Origin: Azospirillum isscasi
GTDB lineage: Bacteria; Pseudomonadota; Alphaproteobacteria; Azospirillales; Azospirillaceae
NCBI RefSeq assembly: GCF_030849505.1
Contig: NZ_JAUJFI010000006.1
Coordinates: 1 to 64,000 of the forward strand
Reading direction: 5' to 3'
DNA: 64,000 nucleotides
Below the pieces are notes generated by a model. It ran no database searches and had not been told where the DNA came from. It saw only the letters and a program-made list of their open reading frames with translations. Below, in pieces: positions 42,422 through 51,847 of the stretch. Both the position numbers and the translations under genes were made by a program. Position 1 is the stretch's first letter, and each line of letters opens with the position of its first letter.

Positions 42422-45223
42422 TCACCCCGCCGGATCGGCCAGAGCGTGCAGCAGCCGTTCGCGGATCTGGGCCAGCTTGCTCTCGTGGGTGACCTTCAGG
42501 CCGAAAACGTCCTTCACATAGAAGACGTCGATGGCCTTCTCGCCGTAGGTGGAGATCTTCGCCGACGAGATTTGCAGGGTCAGGTTGGTCAGCGCGCGGG
42601 TCAGGTCGTACAGCAGGCCGGGGCGGTCGCGCCCGTTCACCTCGATCACCGTGTGGGTGGTGGAGGCGTTGTTGTCGATCAGCACGCGCGGCGGCACGTG
42701 GAAGACGCGGGTGCGGCTGGCGTGCGGGGCCTTGCGCTTGGTCAGCTCGTGCAGCGGCTTCAACTGGCCGGACAGCACCTTCTCGATCATCACCGACAGC
42801 TTGGCGAGCTTGTCGCCGCTCTCGAAGGCGCCGCCGCCCGCCGCATCCTGAACGGTGAAGACGTCCAGCGCCATGCCGTTGGTCATGGTGAAGATGCGGG
42901 CGTCCACGATGTCCGCCCCCGCCGCCGCCAGCGCCCCGGCCAGACGGGAGAACAGGCCGTGGTGGTCGGTGGCGAAGATCGTCACCTCGGTGATCGCCCG
43001 CCCGCGGTCGATGCGCGTGTTGACGGTCAGCGGGCGCTCGTCGCGCAGCGCCTCGCGGACCAGCCGGGCCTGCCGGCCCAGCGTCTCGGCGTCGAAGGCC
43101 AGCCAGTAGGCCGGGTAGCCCAGCGCGATGTGCTGCTCGAAATCGGCGTCGTCGAAGTCGGTCAGCTCGGCCCGCAGCGCCGCCTGGGCGGCCTGGATGC
43201 GGCGCCCGCGCCCTTCGACCGACAGGCCGCCGGACATCACCTCCTCCGACCGGTTGTAAAGCTCGCGCAGCAGCGTGGCCTTCCAGTTGTTCCAGCGCTG
43301 CGGCCCGACCGCCCGGATGTCCGCCACGGTCAGCACCAGCAGCAGGCGCAGCCGCTCCGGCGACTGGACGAGCGACACGAAGTCCCGCACCGTCTTGTCG
43401 TCCTCCAGGTCGCGCTTGAAGGCGGTGTAGGACATGGCGAGGTGCCAGCGCACCAGCCAGGCGACCGTCTCCGTCTCCTCCGCCGTCAGGCCGAGCCGCG
43501 GGCACAGCTTCTCCGCCACCCGCGCGCCCAGCACGGAATGGTCGCCGCCGCGGCCCTTGGCGATGTCGTGCAGCAGCACGGCGACGTAGAGCGCGCGCCG
43601 CGACACCACCTTGTGGATCACCTCCGACGACAGCGGCAGCTCGTTCAGCAGCTCGCCCGTCCCGATCTTGTGCAGGATGCCCAGCGCGAACAGCGTGTGC
43701 TCGTCCACCGTGTAGACGTGGTACATGTCGTACTGCATCTGCGCCACCACCCGCCCGAAGTCGGGGATGAAGCGGGCCAGCACCCCGGCCTCGTTCATGC
43801 GGCGCAGCGTGATCTCGGGGTCCTTCTGGCCGGTCAGGATCTCCAGGAACAGCCGGTTGGCCTCCGGGTCCGCGCGCAGCTTCGGCCCCACCACCGACAG
43901 CGAGCGCGTGATGGCGCGCAGCGCGTTGGGGTGGATGTCGATGTCGTTCTGCTGGGCGGTGTGGAACAGCCGGATCATGTCCAGCGGCTCGTCCTTGAAC
44001 TGGCGGTCGTTGCGGACGTTCAGCCGCTCGCCGTCCACCACGAAGCCGTCCACGTCCTTGCGGCGGGCCAGCGCCGCCAGACGCAGGATGTTGAACTTGG
44101 GCGGGCGCTTCGATTCCGCCTCCAGCGCCGCGCAGAAGATGCGGGTCAGGTCGCCCACGTCCTTGGCGACCAGGAAGTAGTGCTTCATGAAGCGTTCCAC
44201 GCCCTTGGTCCCGGCGTGGTCGGTGTAGCCCATGCGGGTGCCGATCGACGTCTGCACGTCGAAGGTCAGCCGGTCCTCCATGCGCCCGGTCAGGTAGTGC
44301 AGGTGGCAGCGCGCGGTCCACAGGAAGTTCTGCGCCTTGGCGAAGCGCTGCGCCTCCTCCGGCAGAAGCACCTTCTTGCCGACCAGATCGTCCACGTCCT
44401 CGACCCGGTACAGGTACTTGGCGATCCAGAACAGGGTTTGCAGGTCGCGCAGGCCGCCCTTGCCGTCCTTCAGGTTGGGTTCCAGCACGTAACGGCTGTC
44501 GCCCAGCTTCTGGTGGCGGTTGTCGCGCTCGGCCAGCTTGGCCTCGACGAACTCCGGCCCGGTGCCGGCCACCACCTCGCGGTCGAAGCGGCGGCGCAGT
44601 TCGGTGAACAGCTTGCGCGGACCCCAGAGGTAGCGCGCCTCCAGGATGGCGGTGCGGATGGTGACGTCGGCCTTGGACTGGCGGATGCAGTCGTCCACGC
44701 TGCGCACCGCATGGCCGACCTTCAGCCCCAGGTCCCACAGGATGTAGAGCATGTACTCCACCACCTGCTCCACCCGCGGGGTGCGCTTGTAGGGCAGAAG
44801 GAACAGCAGGTCGATGTCGGAGAAGGGCGCCAGCTCGCCCCGGCCATAGCCGCCGGTGGCCACGATGTCGAACACCTCGCCGGAGGTCGGGTTGGGCGAG
44901 GGGAAGATGTGGGTGACCGTCAGGTCGGCCAGCGAGCGCACTACCCCGTCGGCGAGGTAGCAGTTCTGCCGCACGCAGTCCTCGCCCGATCCCTTGGCCT
45001 CGAACCGGGCGCGCACCTCCGCCCGCCCGTCGTTCAGCGCGCCGCGCAGCCGGGCGATCAGGGCGGGGCGCAGCTTGTCGCCGGTCCCATGCTCCGTCAC
45101 CAGCGTTTCCAGGTCCTCCGCCAGCTTGCGCCGGGACAGGATGGCGCGCTTGTTGGGGATGTTGGCGGCGCCGGCGTCGGAAGGGTCGGCGGCGTCGGCG
45201 GAGGCGGCGCGGGTGGAGAGCAT
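42422..45223 (-). CDS. glnD: [Protein-PII] uridylyltransferase/uridylyl-removing enzyme
   Basis: A 933-residue sensor of glutamine that adds UMP to, or removes it from, the PII proteins and so sets nitrogen regulation. Nucleotidyltransferase motif GGYGRGELAPFSDIDLLFL near residue 125; HD hydrolase domain LLHDIAKGRGGDHS near 555; two C-terminal ACT domains (ITEVTIFATDHHGLFSRLAG and TVIEVNGRDRPGLLYDLT). ATG at 45223 is chosen over the upstream TTG at 45229. It is divergent from the genes leading to mutS. The usual neighbour murJ is separated by the repA block. Confidence 0.95.
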   Translation of the reverse strand: MLSTRAASADAADPSDAGAANIPNKRAILSRRKLAEDLETLVTEHGTGDKLRPALIARLRGALNDGRAEVRARFEAKGSGEDCVRQNCYLADGVVRSLADLTVTHIFPSPNPTSGEVFDIVATGGYGRGELAPFSDIDLLFLLPYKRTPRVEQVVEYMLYILWDLGLKVGHAVRSVDDCIRQSKADVTIRTAILEARYLWGPRKLFTELRRRFDREVVAGTGPEFVEAKLAERDNRHQKLGDSRYVLEPNLKDGKGGLRDLQTLFWIAKYLYRVEDVDDLVGKKVLLPEEAQRFAKAQNFLWTARCHLHYLTGRMEDRLTFDVQTSIGTRMGYTDHAGTKGVERFMKHYFLVAKDVGDLTRIFCAALEAESKRPPKFNILRLAALARRKDVDGFVVDGERLNVRNDRQFKDEPLDMIRLFHTAQQNDIDIHPNALRAITRSLSVVGPKLRADPEANRLFLEILTGQKDPEITLRRMNEAGVLARFIPDFGRVVAQMQYDMYHVYTVDEHTLFALGILHKIGTGELLNELPLSSEVIHKVVSRRALYVAVLLHDIAKGRGGDHSVLGARVAEKLCPRLGLTAEETETVAWLVRWHLAMSYTAFKRDLEDDKTVRDFVSLVQSPERLRLLLVLTVADIRAVGPQRWNNWKATLLRELYNRSEEVMSGGLSVEGRGRRIQAAQAALRAELTDFDDADFEQHIALGYPAYWLAFDAETLGRQARLVREALRDERPLTVNTRIDRGRAITEVTIFATDHHGLFSRLAGALAAAGADIVDARIFTMTNGMALDVFTVQDAAGGGAFESGDKLAKLSVMIEKVLSGQLKPLHELTKRKAPHASRTRVFHVPPRVLIDNNASTTHTVIEVNGRDRPGLLYDLTRALTNLTLQISSAKISTYGEKAIDVFYVKDVFGLKVTHESKLAQIRERLLHALADPAG

Positions 45224-45447
45224 CGGCAAAACGTGAGCCTTCCCAGGGATGCGAGGGGTGCGACGAACCGTGCGGCGTTCCGACTATAACGGGAAAGACG
45301 ATAATTCGCACGCGGCAGACCGAAAGAGGCTGCCGTCTGTTTGCTGCATGATCCGGCCGGGAGCGCCGCTGTGACGGCCGTCACTGACACGCTCCATTCC
45401 AAAGGGGTAGGGAGTTGCCAGTGAGACACGCGCGAGGGAGGCCACCG

Positions 45448-45768
45448 ATGATTCCGAATTCCGAAACGGTACGGCGGGAACTGGCGAATCTCGGCAACGC
45501 CCTGACCCTGGCGGAACGGGGCCTTCCGCGTCACACCCCCGCCGAACTGATGGCCTGGCTGGTGCACGCGCTGGCCCTGTGCCCCGGCTGCATCGGCGAC
45601 GCGCTTCTGTTCGAGATCTGCGGCACCGCGACGGACGCCCGGGCCACCGACGCCGACAAGATCGCCCTGATCCGCAAGGGCTGGGCCGTGGTGGTGCGGG
45701 CGCAGTTCCGCCTGCGCGGCCTGTCCGTGGTGGGCGGCGGAGGCGAATGGCGGGCCTGCGCCGCCTGA
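45448..45768 (+). CDS. Small hypothetical protein
   Basis: A 106-residue soluble protein. GAGGGAGG lies 7 bases before ATG 45448. It starts IPNSETVRRELANLGNALTL, has a Cys in ALCPGCIGDALLFEICG and ends in a glycine-rich stretch. No known domain is evident. The stop is 16 bases from the convergent stress-protein-like gene. Confidence 0.6.
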   Translation: MIPNSETVRRELANLGNALTLAERGLPRHTPAELMAWLVHALALCPGCIGDALLFEICGTATDARATDADKIALIRKGWAVVVRAQFRLRGLSVVGGGGEWRACAA

Positions 45769-45784
45769 ACGGCTGCCTGGGGGT

Positions 45785-46333
45785 TTACTCTTCCCGCACC
45801 GACAGGTGGATGTTGGCGCCGCCGTTGCGTTCCAGGATCTCCGCGGCCTCCACCTCGTCCTCCACCTCGGCGGTGCGCACCCACAGGATGACGCCTCCGG
45901 CCTCCAGCGCGCGGCTGAACTCGTCGGTGTCGGGGTGGCTGGTCAGCTCGTCCAGGTAATCCTTGATGGCGACGCCGCCCAGCCCGGCGGCGACGATGGC
46001 CGCCAGCGGGGCGGCGATCGGGCCGCCGACGATGGCGAGAAGCCCGGCGGTGGTCAGGGGAAAGGCGTATTTCATCTCGCCCACCAGCCCGGTCAGCGCC
46101 TCGTCGGTCGGGGTCTGCGGGCGCTGGTCCGCGGCCTCCAGCGAGGTGTGGCTGGCCAGCACCGACAGGTCGTCGCGGTCGAAACCGGCATCCAGAAGGG
46201 CGGCCACAGCCTTGTCGAACGCCTCGCGGGTCTTGAACAGGGCGACGACCTCGCGCACCTCGCCGACGGTGTCCTGGCCGCTGGCGTTCGGGCCACCGGC
46301 GTTCTCTGGGGTGTTCTCGGGCGCTTGCGTCAC
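45785..46333 (-). CDS. General stress protein 17M-like (YflT-type) protein
   Basis: A 182-residue protein. After a polar leader, REVVALFKTREAFDKAVAAL and LDAGFDRDDLSVLASHTSLE match the alpha/beta domain of the general-stress GSP17M type. A glycine/alanine hydrophobic hairpin (GLLAIVGGPIAAPLAAIVAA, about residues 95-120) and a C-terminal repeat of the domain (ALEAGGVILWVRTAEVEDEV) follow. The GTG at 46333 has a perfect AAGGAGA 6 bases upstream and is preferred to the ATG at 46363. Role unknown; such proteins are stress-induced. Confidence 0.7.
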   Translation of the reverse strand: MTQAPENTPENAGGPNASGQDTVGEVREVVALFKTREAFDKAVAALLDAGFDRDDLSVLASHTSLEAADQRPQTPTDEALTGLVGEMKYAFPLTTAGLLAIVGGPIAAPLAAIVAAGLGGVAIKDYLDELTSHPDTDEFSRALEAGGVILWVRTAEVEDEVEAAEILERNGGANIHLSVREE

Positions 46334-46472
46334 GGCGGTCTCCTTCCCAGCTTCGGCTTGCACGTTCTACGGGCACCGAACAGTCTAGCGAAGCGGTCAT
46401 CGCGGCACCAGAGCGGGCGTGCTAGGGTGCCCGCCTGCCTTTGCCCGCCACAACGCAACCGGTTGAAGTCCC

Positions 46473-49181
46473 GTGTCCGACGCGCCCGCCGCCATACCGC
46501 CCGCCATCATCCCGCCCCCCATCATTCCGCCCGATGCCACCCCGATGATGGCGCAGTATCTGGAGATCAAGCAGGCCCATCCCGACTGCCTGTTGTTCTA
46601 CCGGATGGGCGACTTCTACGAGATGTTCTTCGAGGACGCGGTGAACGCCGCCCGCGCGCTGGACATCGCGCTGACCAAGCGCGGCCAGCATCTGGGCGAG
46701 GACATCCCCATGTGCGGCGTCCCGGTCCACAGCCATGAATCCTACCTTCAGCGCCTGATCCGCCAGGGCTTCCGCGTCGCCATCTGCGAGCAGATGGAGG
46801 ACCCGGCGGAGGCCAAGAAGCGCGGCAGCAAATCGGTGGTGAAGCGCGGCGTCATCCGCATCGTCACCCCCGGAACGCTGACCGAGGACAGCCTGCTCGA
46901 TTCCCGCGCTTCCAACTGGCTGGCCGCGGTGGCGGAGGCGGCGGGCGGGCTCGGCCTCGCCTGGCTGGAGCTGTCCACCGGCGAGCTGGTCGTGCAGCCG
47001 GTGGAGCGCGCCGGGCTGGGGGCGGCGCTCGGCCGCCTCGACCCGCAGGAGGTGCTGGTCTCCGAGAAGCTGTGCCAGAGCCCGGACCTGTACGAGCTGT
47101 GGGGGGAATGGAAGCCGCGCCTGACCGTGCAGCCGACCCCGCGCTTCGACAGCGAGAACGGGCGGCAGCGGCTGCTCGCCCTCTACGGCGTCGGCACGCT
47201 GGACGCCTACGGGCAATTCTCCCGCGCCGAGGTCGCGGCGGCGGGCGCGCTGGTCGCCTATGTGGAGCTGACCCAGAAGGGCCGCGTGCCGCGCCTGTCG
47301 CCGCCGCGCCGGCTCGGCCCCGGTGCCGTGATGGAGATCGACGCGGCGACCCGCCGCAACCTGGAGCTGACCCGCACCCTGACGGGGGAGCGGCGGGGCA
47401 GCCTGCTCGCCACCATCGACCGCACGGTGACCGGGGCGGGGGCGCGGCTGCTGGCCGCCCAGCTCTCGGCCCCGCTGACCAACCCCGCCGCCATCGCCAA
47501 GCGGCTGGACATGGTGGAGTTCGCGTTGAACGAGGAGCGGCTGCGCGCCGACCTGCGCGAGACGCTGCGCCGCTGCCCGGACCTGGAGCGCGCCCTGTCC
47601 CGCCTGACGCTGGGGCGCGGCGGGCCGCGCGATCTGGCGTCGGTGCGCGACGGGCTGGTCCAGGCCTCGGCCATCCGCCTGCTGCTGAACGGCCATCCCG
47701 GCGGCCCGCTGCCCGACGGGCTGGTCGCCGTGGCGAAGGGGCTGGGCGAGCACGGCGAGCTGGTCCAGCAACTGACCCAGGCGCTGGCGCCGGAGCTGCC
47801 GCTGCTGGCCCGCGACGGCGGCTTCATCGCGCGGGACTATTCCTACGCGCTGGACGAGCTGGTGACGCTGCGCGACGAGAGCCGGCGGCTGATCGCCGGG
47901 CTTCAGGTCAAATACGCCGGGATCGCCGGGGTGCCGGCGCTGAAGATCAAGCACAACAACGTGCTCGGCTACCACATCGAGGTGACGGCGACCCACGCGG
48001 ACAAGCTGATGTCCGAGAAGGGGCGCGAGGTCTTCATGCACCGCCAGACCATGGCGAACGCCGTGCGCTTCGGCACGGTCGAGCTGTCGGACCTGGAGCG
48101 CCGCATCTCCGAAGCCGCCGACAAGGCGCTGGCCGTGGAGCTGGAGCTGTTCAACGACCTCGTGGAGGAGGTGACCAGCCGCGCCGACGTCATCGCCCAG
48201 GCGGCGCACGCGCTGGCCGCGCTGGACGTCGCCACCTCGTTGGCCGAACTGGCCGCGGAGCGGCGCTACAACCGGCCCGTGGTGGACGGCAGCCTCGCCT
48301 TCTCGATCAAGGGCGGGCGGCACCCGGTGGTGGAGGCGGTGCTGGACGCCGGCAACGCGGGACCCTTCGTCGCCAACGACTGCGACCTCGCTCCGGACAA
48401 CCGGCTGTGGCTGCTGACCGGCCCGAACATGGCGGGTAAATCCACCTTCCTGCGCCAGAACGCGCTGATCGCCGTGCTGGCCCAGATGGGCGGTTTCGTG
48501 CCGGCGGACAGCGCGCACATCGGGGTGGTGGACCGGCTCTACAGCCGTGTCGGTGCCGCCGACGATCTGGCGCGGGGACGTTCCACCTTCATGGTGGAGA
48601 TGGTCGAGACCGCGGCCATCCTGAACCAGTCCGGCGACCGCGCGCTGGTCATCCTGGACGAGATCGGGCGCGGCACGGCGACCTTCGACGGCCTGTCCAT
48701 CGCCTGGGCCTGCGTGGAGCACCTGCACGACGTCAATCGCTGCCGCGCGCTGTTCGCCACCCATTACCACGAGCTGACCATGCTGGCCGGCAAGCTGCCG
48801 GGCCTGTCCTGCCACACCATGCGCATCAAGGAATGGCAGGGCGACGTGGTGTTCCTGCACGAGGTGACGGCGGGGGCGGCGGACCGCAGCTACGGCATCC
48901 ATGTGGCGAAGCTGGCGGGCCTGCCCGGCGCCGTGGTGGGCCGCGCGGAGGAGGTGCTGACCATCCTGGAATCGGGCGACCAGAACGCCGCCATCCACCG
49001 TCTGGCCGAGGATCTGCCGCTGTTCAGCGCCGCGCTGAAGCGCCCGGCCCCCGCAGCGGCGCCCGCCGCCGCCCCGGAACCGTCACGGGTGGAGGAGGCG
49101 TTGAAGTCCATCGACCCCGACAGCCTGACTCCGCGCCAGGCTCTGGAGGAGTTGTACCGGCTGCGCGGCATGATGCGTTAA
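46473..49181 (+). CDS. mutS: DNA mismatch repair protein MutS
   Basis: A 902-residue mismatch-recognition ATPase. The mismatch-reading Phe-x-Glu is in [12 protein letters not shown] near residue 50. The connector, lever and clamp domains follow, and the ATPase has Walker [14 protein letters not shown] near 650, [15 protein letters not shown] (Walker B) and FATHYHELT. The protein starts with a Pro/Ile-rich tail from a GTG at 46473, preceded by a weak ribosome-binding site; a later Met near residue 25 is possible. mutS beside glnD is common in alphaproteobacteria. Confidence 0.95.
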   Translation: MSDAPAAIPPAIIPPPIIPPDATPMMAQYLEIKQAHPDCLLFYRMGDFYEMFFEDAVNAARALDIALTKRGQHLGEDIPMCGVPVHSHESYLQRLIRQGFRVAICEQMEDPAEAKKRGSKSVVKRGVIRIVTPGTLTEDSLLDSRASNWLAAVAEAAGGLGLAWLELSTGELVVQPVERAGLGAALGRLDPQEVLVSEKLCQSPDLYELWGEWKPRLTVQPTPRFDSENGRQRLLALYGVGTLDAYGQFSRAEVAAAGALVAYVELTQKGRVPRLSPPRRLGPGAVMEIDAATRRNLELTRTLTGERRGSLLATIDRTVTGAGARLLAAQLSAPLTNPAAIAKRLDMVEFALNEERLRADLRETLRRCPDLERALSRLTLGRGGPRDLASVRDGLVQASAIRLLLNGHPGGPLPDGLVAVAKGLGEHGELVQQLTQALAPELPLLARDGGFIARDYSYALDELVTLRDESRRLIAGLQVKYAGIAGVPALKIKHNNVLGYHIEVTATHADKLMSEKGREVFMHRQTMANAVRFGTVELSDLERRISEAADKALAVELELFNDLVEEVTSRADVIAQAAHALAALDVATSLAELAAERRYNRPVVDGSLAFSIKGGRHPVVEAVLDAGNAGPFVANDCDLAPDNRLWLLTGPNMAGKSTFLRQNALIAVLAQMGGFVPADSAHIGVVDRLYSRVGAADDLARGRSTFMVEMVETAAILNQSGDRALVILDEIGRGTATFDGLSIAWACVEHLHDVNRCRALFATHYHELTMLAGKLPGLSCHTMRIKEWQGDVVFLHEVTAGAADRSYGIHVAKLAGLPGAVVGRAEEVLTILESGDQNAAIHRLAEDLPLFSAALKRPAPAAAPAAAPEPSRVEEALKSIDPDSLTPRQALEELYRLRGMMR

Positions 49182-49191
49182 ACGGGAATAT

Positions 49192-49220
49192 TTGCGAAGC
49201 GTCACACGCTATTGTATGAA
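49192..49220 (+). promoter_or_regulatory. Sigma70-like promoter downstream of mutS
   Basis: TTGCGA (49192-49197) and TATGAA (49215-49220) are separated by 17 bases in an AT-rich patch right after mutS. Transcription would start near 49227 and end at the terminator at 49391, giving an RNA of about 195 bases containing the tiny frame at 49295. Confidence 0.45.
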
Positions 49221-49294
49221 AAACCGCCGCCGCAGCGTCCCGTCCCGCTGAGGATGGGCGCTGTCATCCAAGCGGCGGGAAGGGGGTGTGTTTA

Positions 49295-49378
49295 TTGACC
49301 CCTGGTAAGGTCCTGGTGATCTGCACGGTCATACAGACGGTCGTCGCGATCCTCGCGCTGGTCGTCGCCGTGCTGTAA
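49295..49378 (+). CDS. Tiny hydrophobic peptide
   Basis: A 27-residue frame starting TTG at 49295, with AAGGGGG 8 bases upstream (a GTG at 49286 would add three residues). After LTPGK the peptide is a single hydrophobic helix (VLVICTVIQTVVAILALVV). It has its own promoter and terminator, the layout of small membrane peptides including type I toxins, but no antisense RNA or named family is evident. It is too short for conventional gene calling. Confidence 0.4.
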   Translation: MTPGKVLVICTVIQTVVAILALVVAVL

Positions 49379-49390
49379 GCCAGACGACGG

Positions 49391-49421
49391 AGGGGCGGCG
49401 CGGCAACGCCGCCCCTCTTTT
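49391..49421 (+). terminator. Rho-independent terminator
   Basis: AGGGGCGGCG and CGCCGCCCCT form a perfect 10-bp stem with a 6-base loop followed by CTTTT. It lies 12 bases after the tiny hydrophobic frame. Confidence 0.88.
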
Positions 49422-49550
49422 CGTGTGCACGCCCGTTCGGCCATACAAACCGTCCGAAGCGCGCGGTACCGGAGGTGTCGTCTATTGACCACTGGTGCGG
49501 GAAATATAGCGCCGAACCACAGCCGCTGCAATCCCATCCCATGGCCGGGC

Positions 49551-49733
49551 TCAAGCCCGTTCCGCCGCGTCTTCCTCCATCGGGGCGCCGCGGTCGTGGA
49601 TGGGGGTGACGTGGCGCTGCGCGTGGCGCAGCTTTTCCTCCACCGCCTCGTTCACGAACTGGTCGAGCGACCGGCCTTCCCGCTCGGCGGCCTTGGACGC
49701 TTCGGATTCCAGCGATCTGCGCAGATGAACCAT
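49551..49733 (-). CDS. Ribbon-helix-helix (HicB/CopG-like) protein
   Basis: A 60-residue protein. LRRSLESEASKAAEREGRSL followed by DQFVNEAVEEKL fits a ribbon-helix-helix DNA-binding dimer as found in HicB-type antitoxins. GGGGGAGG lies before the ATG. No toxin gene is next to it; the C-terminal 20 residues are unstructured. It may be a solitary regulator or an orphan antitoxin. Confidence 0.7.
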   Translation of the reverse strand: MVHLRRSLESEASKAAEREGRSLDQFVNEAVEEKLRHAQRHVTPIHDRGAPMEEDAAERA

Positions 49734-49808
49734 TCTGTGCCTCCCCCACCGTGGAATGGACTCGTCCGGGATGACAGATGGGAAGCGCGGTTCCGTGCTG
49801 CGAGCCGC

Positions 49809-50300
49809 CTATCCGGAAGCGCCGGTCCGTTCCGGGACGCCCAATGGAAGATTTGGGGGAAGATTTGGGGCCGGAAGAATCGGGGCCGCGTGCAGCGCGC
49901 GGGCGGCGACGGCCATCGGGTCCTCGCCGGGGGCGCAGGGATGGGTGGCGGCCAGCAACGCTTCGGGCACGCTGGCGGCGATGTAGTCCGCCACCGTGTC
50001 GTACACGGGGATGATCATGCCGATGCGGGTCAGCTCGACGACCTTCCCCACATGGCCGGGCGCACACAGCAGCGACAGGACCTTGCCCGCCGACGCGGCC
50101 TCTCCGTTCATCACCAGCATCATGCCGATGCCGGCGCTGTCGATGAAGTCCAGCCCCGTCAGGTCGAGGAGATGGCGGCGCTCCGGCCCGCCCTTCACGT
50201 CGGCGATGGCCTGACGCACGGGGTCGGCGTCCTGGCCGGTGAAGCGCCCGGTCAGCACCAGACGGGCGAAGTGCCGTTCGTTCTCCTTGCGATACTGCAC
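49809..50300 (-). CDS. STAS-domain anti-sigma factor antagonist
   Basis: A 163-residue protein of the SpoIIAA type. The STAS domain covers residues 1-110: YRKENERHFARLVLTGRFTG, HLLDLTGLDFIDSAGIGMML with the phosphorylatable Ser in DSAG (near 54), and ELTRIGMIIPVYDT. These switch-proteins bind anti-sigma kinases in the general stress response or chemosensory partners. GTG at 50300 has GGAAAGGG upstream. The last 50 residues are a Pro/Ala tail. No kinase or phosphatase partner is nearby. Confidence 0.8.
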   Translation of the reverse strand: MQYRKENERHFARLVLTGRFTGQDADPVRQAIADVKGGPERRHLLDLTGLDFIDSAGIGMMLVMNGEAASAGKVLSLLCAPGHVGKVVELTRIGMIIPVYDTVADYIAASVPEALLAATHPCAPGEDPMAVAARALHAAPILPAPNLPPNLPLGVPERTGASG

Positions 50301-50430
50301 GGCTGCACCCTTTCCTGTCTCCCGTGGGCCATGATCCGGTGCGGGCCACCGGTGGGCAAGCGGGCCGTCGTGCCCGCTCCTGCGCGATGTTGACGCAGGC
50401 CGCGCCTTTTTGTCACGGTTCCTTTGCCCC

Positions 50431-50459
50431 TTGACGGCGCGGCGCACCGGTCCTAAAAG
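50431..50459 (+). promoter_or_regulatory. Sigma70-like promoter of the metZ leader
   Basis: TTGACG (50431-50436) and TAAAAG (50454-50459) are separated by exactly 17 bases. The predicted start, near 50466, coincides with the beginning of the SAM-II aptamer. Confidence 0.7.
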
Positions 50460-50463
50460 CGGG

Positions 50464-50522
50464 ATCACGTGGTGATTTGGTCGACCGGCTTGCGGGCCAC
50501 GTAAAACAACCCGCTAAAAAGG
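50464..50522 (+). promoter_or_regulatory. SAM-II riboswitch
   Basis: The leader matches the SAM-II aptamer: ACGTGG pairs with CCACGT (P1), the loop has TGATTTGG, CTTGC precedes the 3' strand, and the tail ends GCTAAAAAGG, the conserved pseudoknot strand. SAM-II aptamers are found almost only in alphaproteobacteria, upstream of methionine genes. S-adenosylmethionine binding should favour the terminator that follows and shut off metZ. Confidence 0.9.
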
Positions 50523-50537
50523 TCCGAGCCGCGTCCG

Positions 50538-50568
50538 CGCCTCGACCCGATCGGTCGGGGCGTTTTTT
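50538..50568 (+). terminator. Expression-platform terminator of the SAM-II riboswitch
   Basis: A 10-bp stem (CGCCTCGACC with GGTCGGGGCG, one T-G pair) closes a 5-base loop and is followed by six T. It lies between the aptamer and metZ, 48 bases before the start codon. Confidence 0.88.
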
Positions 50569-50615
50569 GTTTGGCCGGTCTGCCCCGCCGGCGGACAGAG
50601 GAGTCACAAGCGGCC

Positions 50616-51824
50616 ATGGCGCGCACCGATCATCGCAATCCGAACGTCGCGGGGCTTCGCCCGCGCTCCCGTCTGGTCCATGGCGGCGTCCGCCGCTCGT
50701 CCTTCGACGAGACCTGCGAGGCGCTCTACCAGACCTCCGGTTTCGTCTACGGCTCGGCGGAGGAGGCGGAGCACGCCTTCGCCAACGACGGCGCCCGCCA
50801 CGTCTACTCGCGCTTCCGCAACCCGACCACGGCGATGTTCGAGGACCGGCTGTGCGAGTACGAGGGTGCCGCCTGGGCCTACGCCACCACCAGCGGCATG
50901 GCCGCGGTGCACGCCGCCCTGTGGTCGAACCTGCGCACCGGCGACCGCATCGTGGCGCCGCGCTCGCTGTTCATTTCCTGCTACTGGGTCATCAAGGAGC
51001 TGTCGGCCCGCTTCGGCGTGGAGGCGGTCTTCGTCGACGGCACCGACCTGTCCCAGTGGGAGGAGGCGCTGTCCAAGCCCACCAAGGCGGTCTTCCTGGA
51101 AACCCCCAGCAATCCGGGGCTGGAGGTCGTGGACCTGCGCGCGGTCAGCGAGCTGGCCCACAAGGCCGGGGCCAAGGTGGTGGTGGACAACGCCTTCGCC
51201 ACGCCGGTGCTGCAGCGCCCGTTCGAGATGGGCGCCGACGTCGTCGTCTATTCGGCGACCAAGCACATCGACGGCCAGGGGCGCTGTCTGGGCGGCATCA
51301 TCCTGACCAACGACAAGCAGTACGGGGCGGAGGTGATCCACCCCTACTTGCGCCACACCGGACCGACCATCTCCCCCTTCAACGCCTGGCTGCTGCTGAA
51401 GGGGCTGGAGACGCTGGAGCTGCGCGTGTCGGCCCAGAGCGCGTCCGCCCTGACGGTGGCGGAGTTCCTGGAAGGCCACGCGAAGGTGGAGCGGGTGCTC
51501 TATCCGGGCCTGCCCAGCCACCCGCAGCACGATCTCGTCCGCAGCCAGATGACCGGCGGCGGCACCATGCTGTCGATCTTCCTGAAAGGCGGCAAGCAGG
51601 AGGCGTTCGCCGCCCTGAACGACCTTCGGATGGTGATGATCTCCAACAATCTGGGCGACTCGAAGAGCCTCGTCACCCACCCCGACACCACCACCCACGC
51701 CAAGCTGACGCCCGAGGAAAAGGCGGCGGCGAACATCACGCCGAACCTGCTGCGCCTGTCCGTTGGGCTGGAGGACGCCCAGGACATCGTGGAAGATCTC
51801 GACCGCGCGCTCGCTTCCCTGTAA
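50616..51824 (+). CDS. metZ: O-succinylhomoserine sulfhydrylase
   Basis: A 402-residue PLP enzyme of the Cys/Met-metabolism family that makes homocysteine from O-succinylhomoserine and sulfide. SRFRNPTTAMFEDRLCEYEG, TTSGMAAVHAALWS, DNAFATPVLQRP and the PLP lysine in YSATKHIDGQGR (Lys216) are intact; HTGPTISPFNAWLLLKGLET and SLVTHPDTTTH are typical of MetZ. ATG at 50616 follows AGAGGAG. Expression is gated by the SAM-II riboswitch and terminator directly upstream. Confidence 0.93.
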   Translation: MARTDHRNPNVAGLRPRSRLVHGGVRRSSFDETCEALYQTSGFVYGSAEEAEHAFANDGARHVYSRFRNPTTAMFEDRLCEYEGAAWAYATTSGMAAVHAALWSNLRTGDRIVAPRSLFISCYWVIKELSARFGVEAVFVDGTDLSQWEEALSKPTKAVFLETPSNPGLEVVDLRAVSELAHKAGAKVVVDNAFATPVLQRPFEMGADVVVYSATKHIDGQGRCLGGIILTNDKQYGAEVIHPYLRHTGPTISPFNAWLLLKGLETLELRVSAQSASALTVAEFLEGHAKVERVLYPGLPSHPQHDLVRSQMTGGGTMLSIFLKGGKQEAFAALNDLRMVMISNNLGDSKSLVTHPDTTTHAKLTPEEKAAANITPNLLRLSVGLEDAQDIVEDLDRALASL

Positions 51825-51847
51825 AGACTCGGACCCGGAACCAAATG

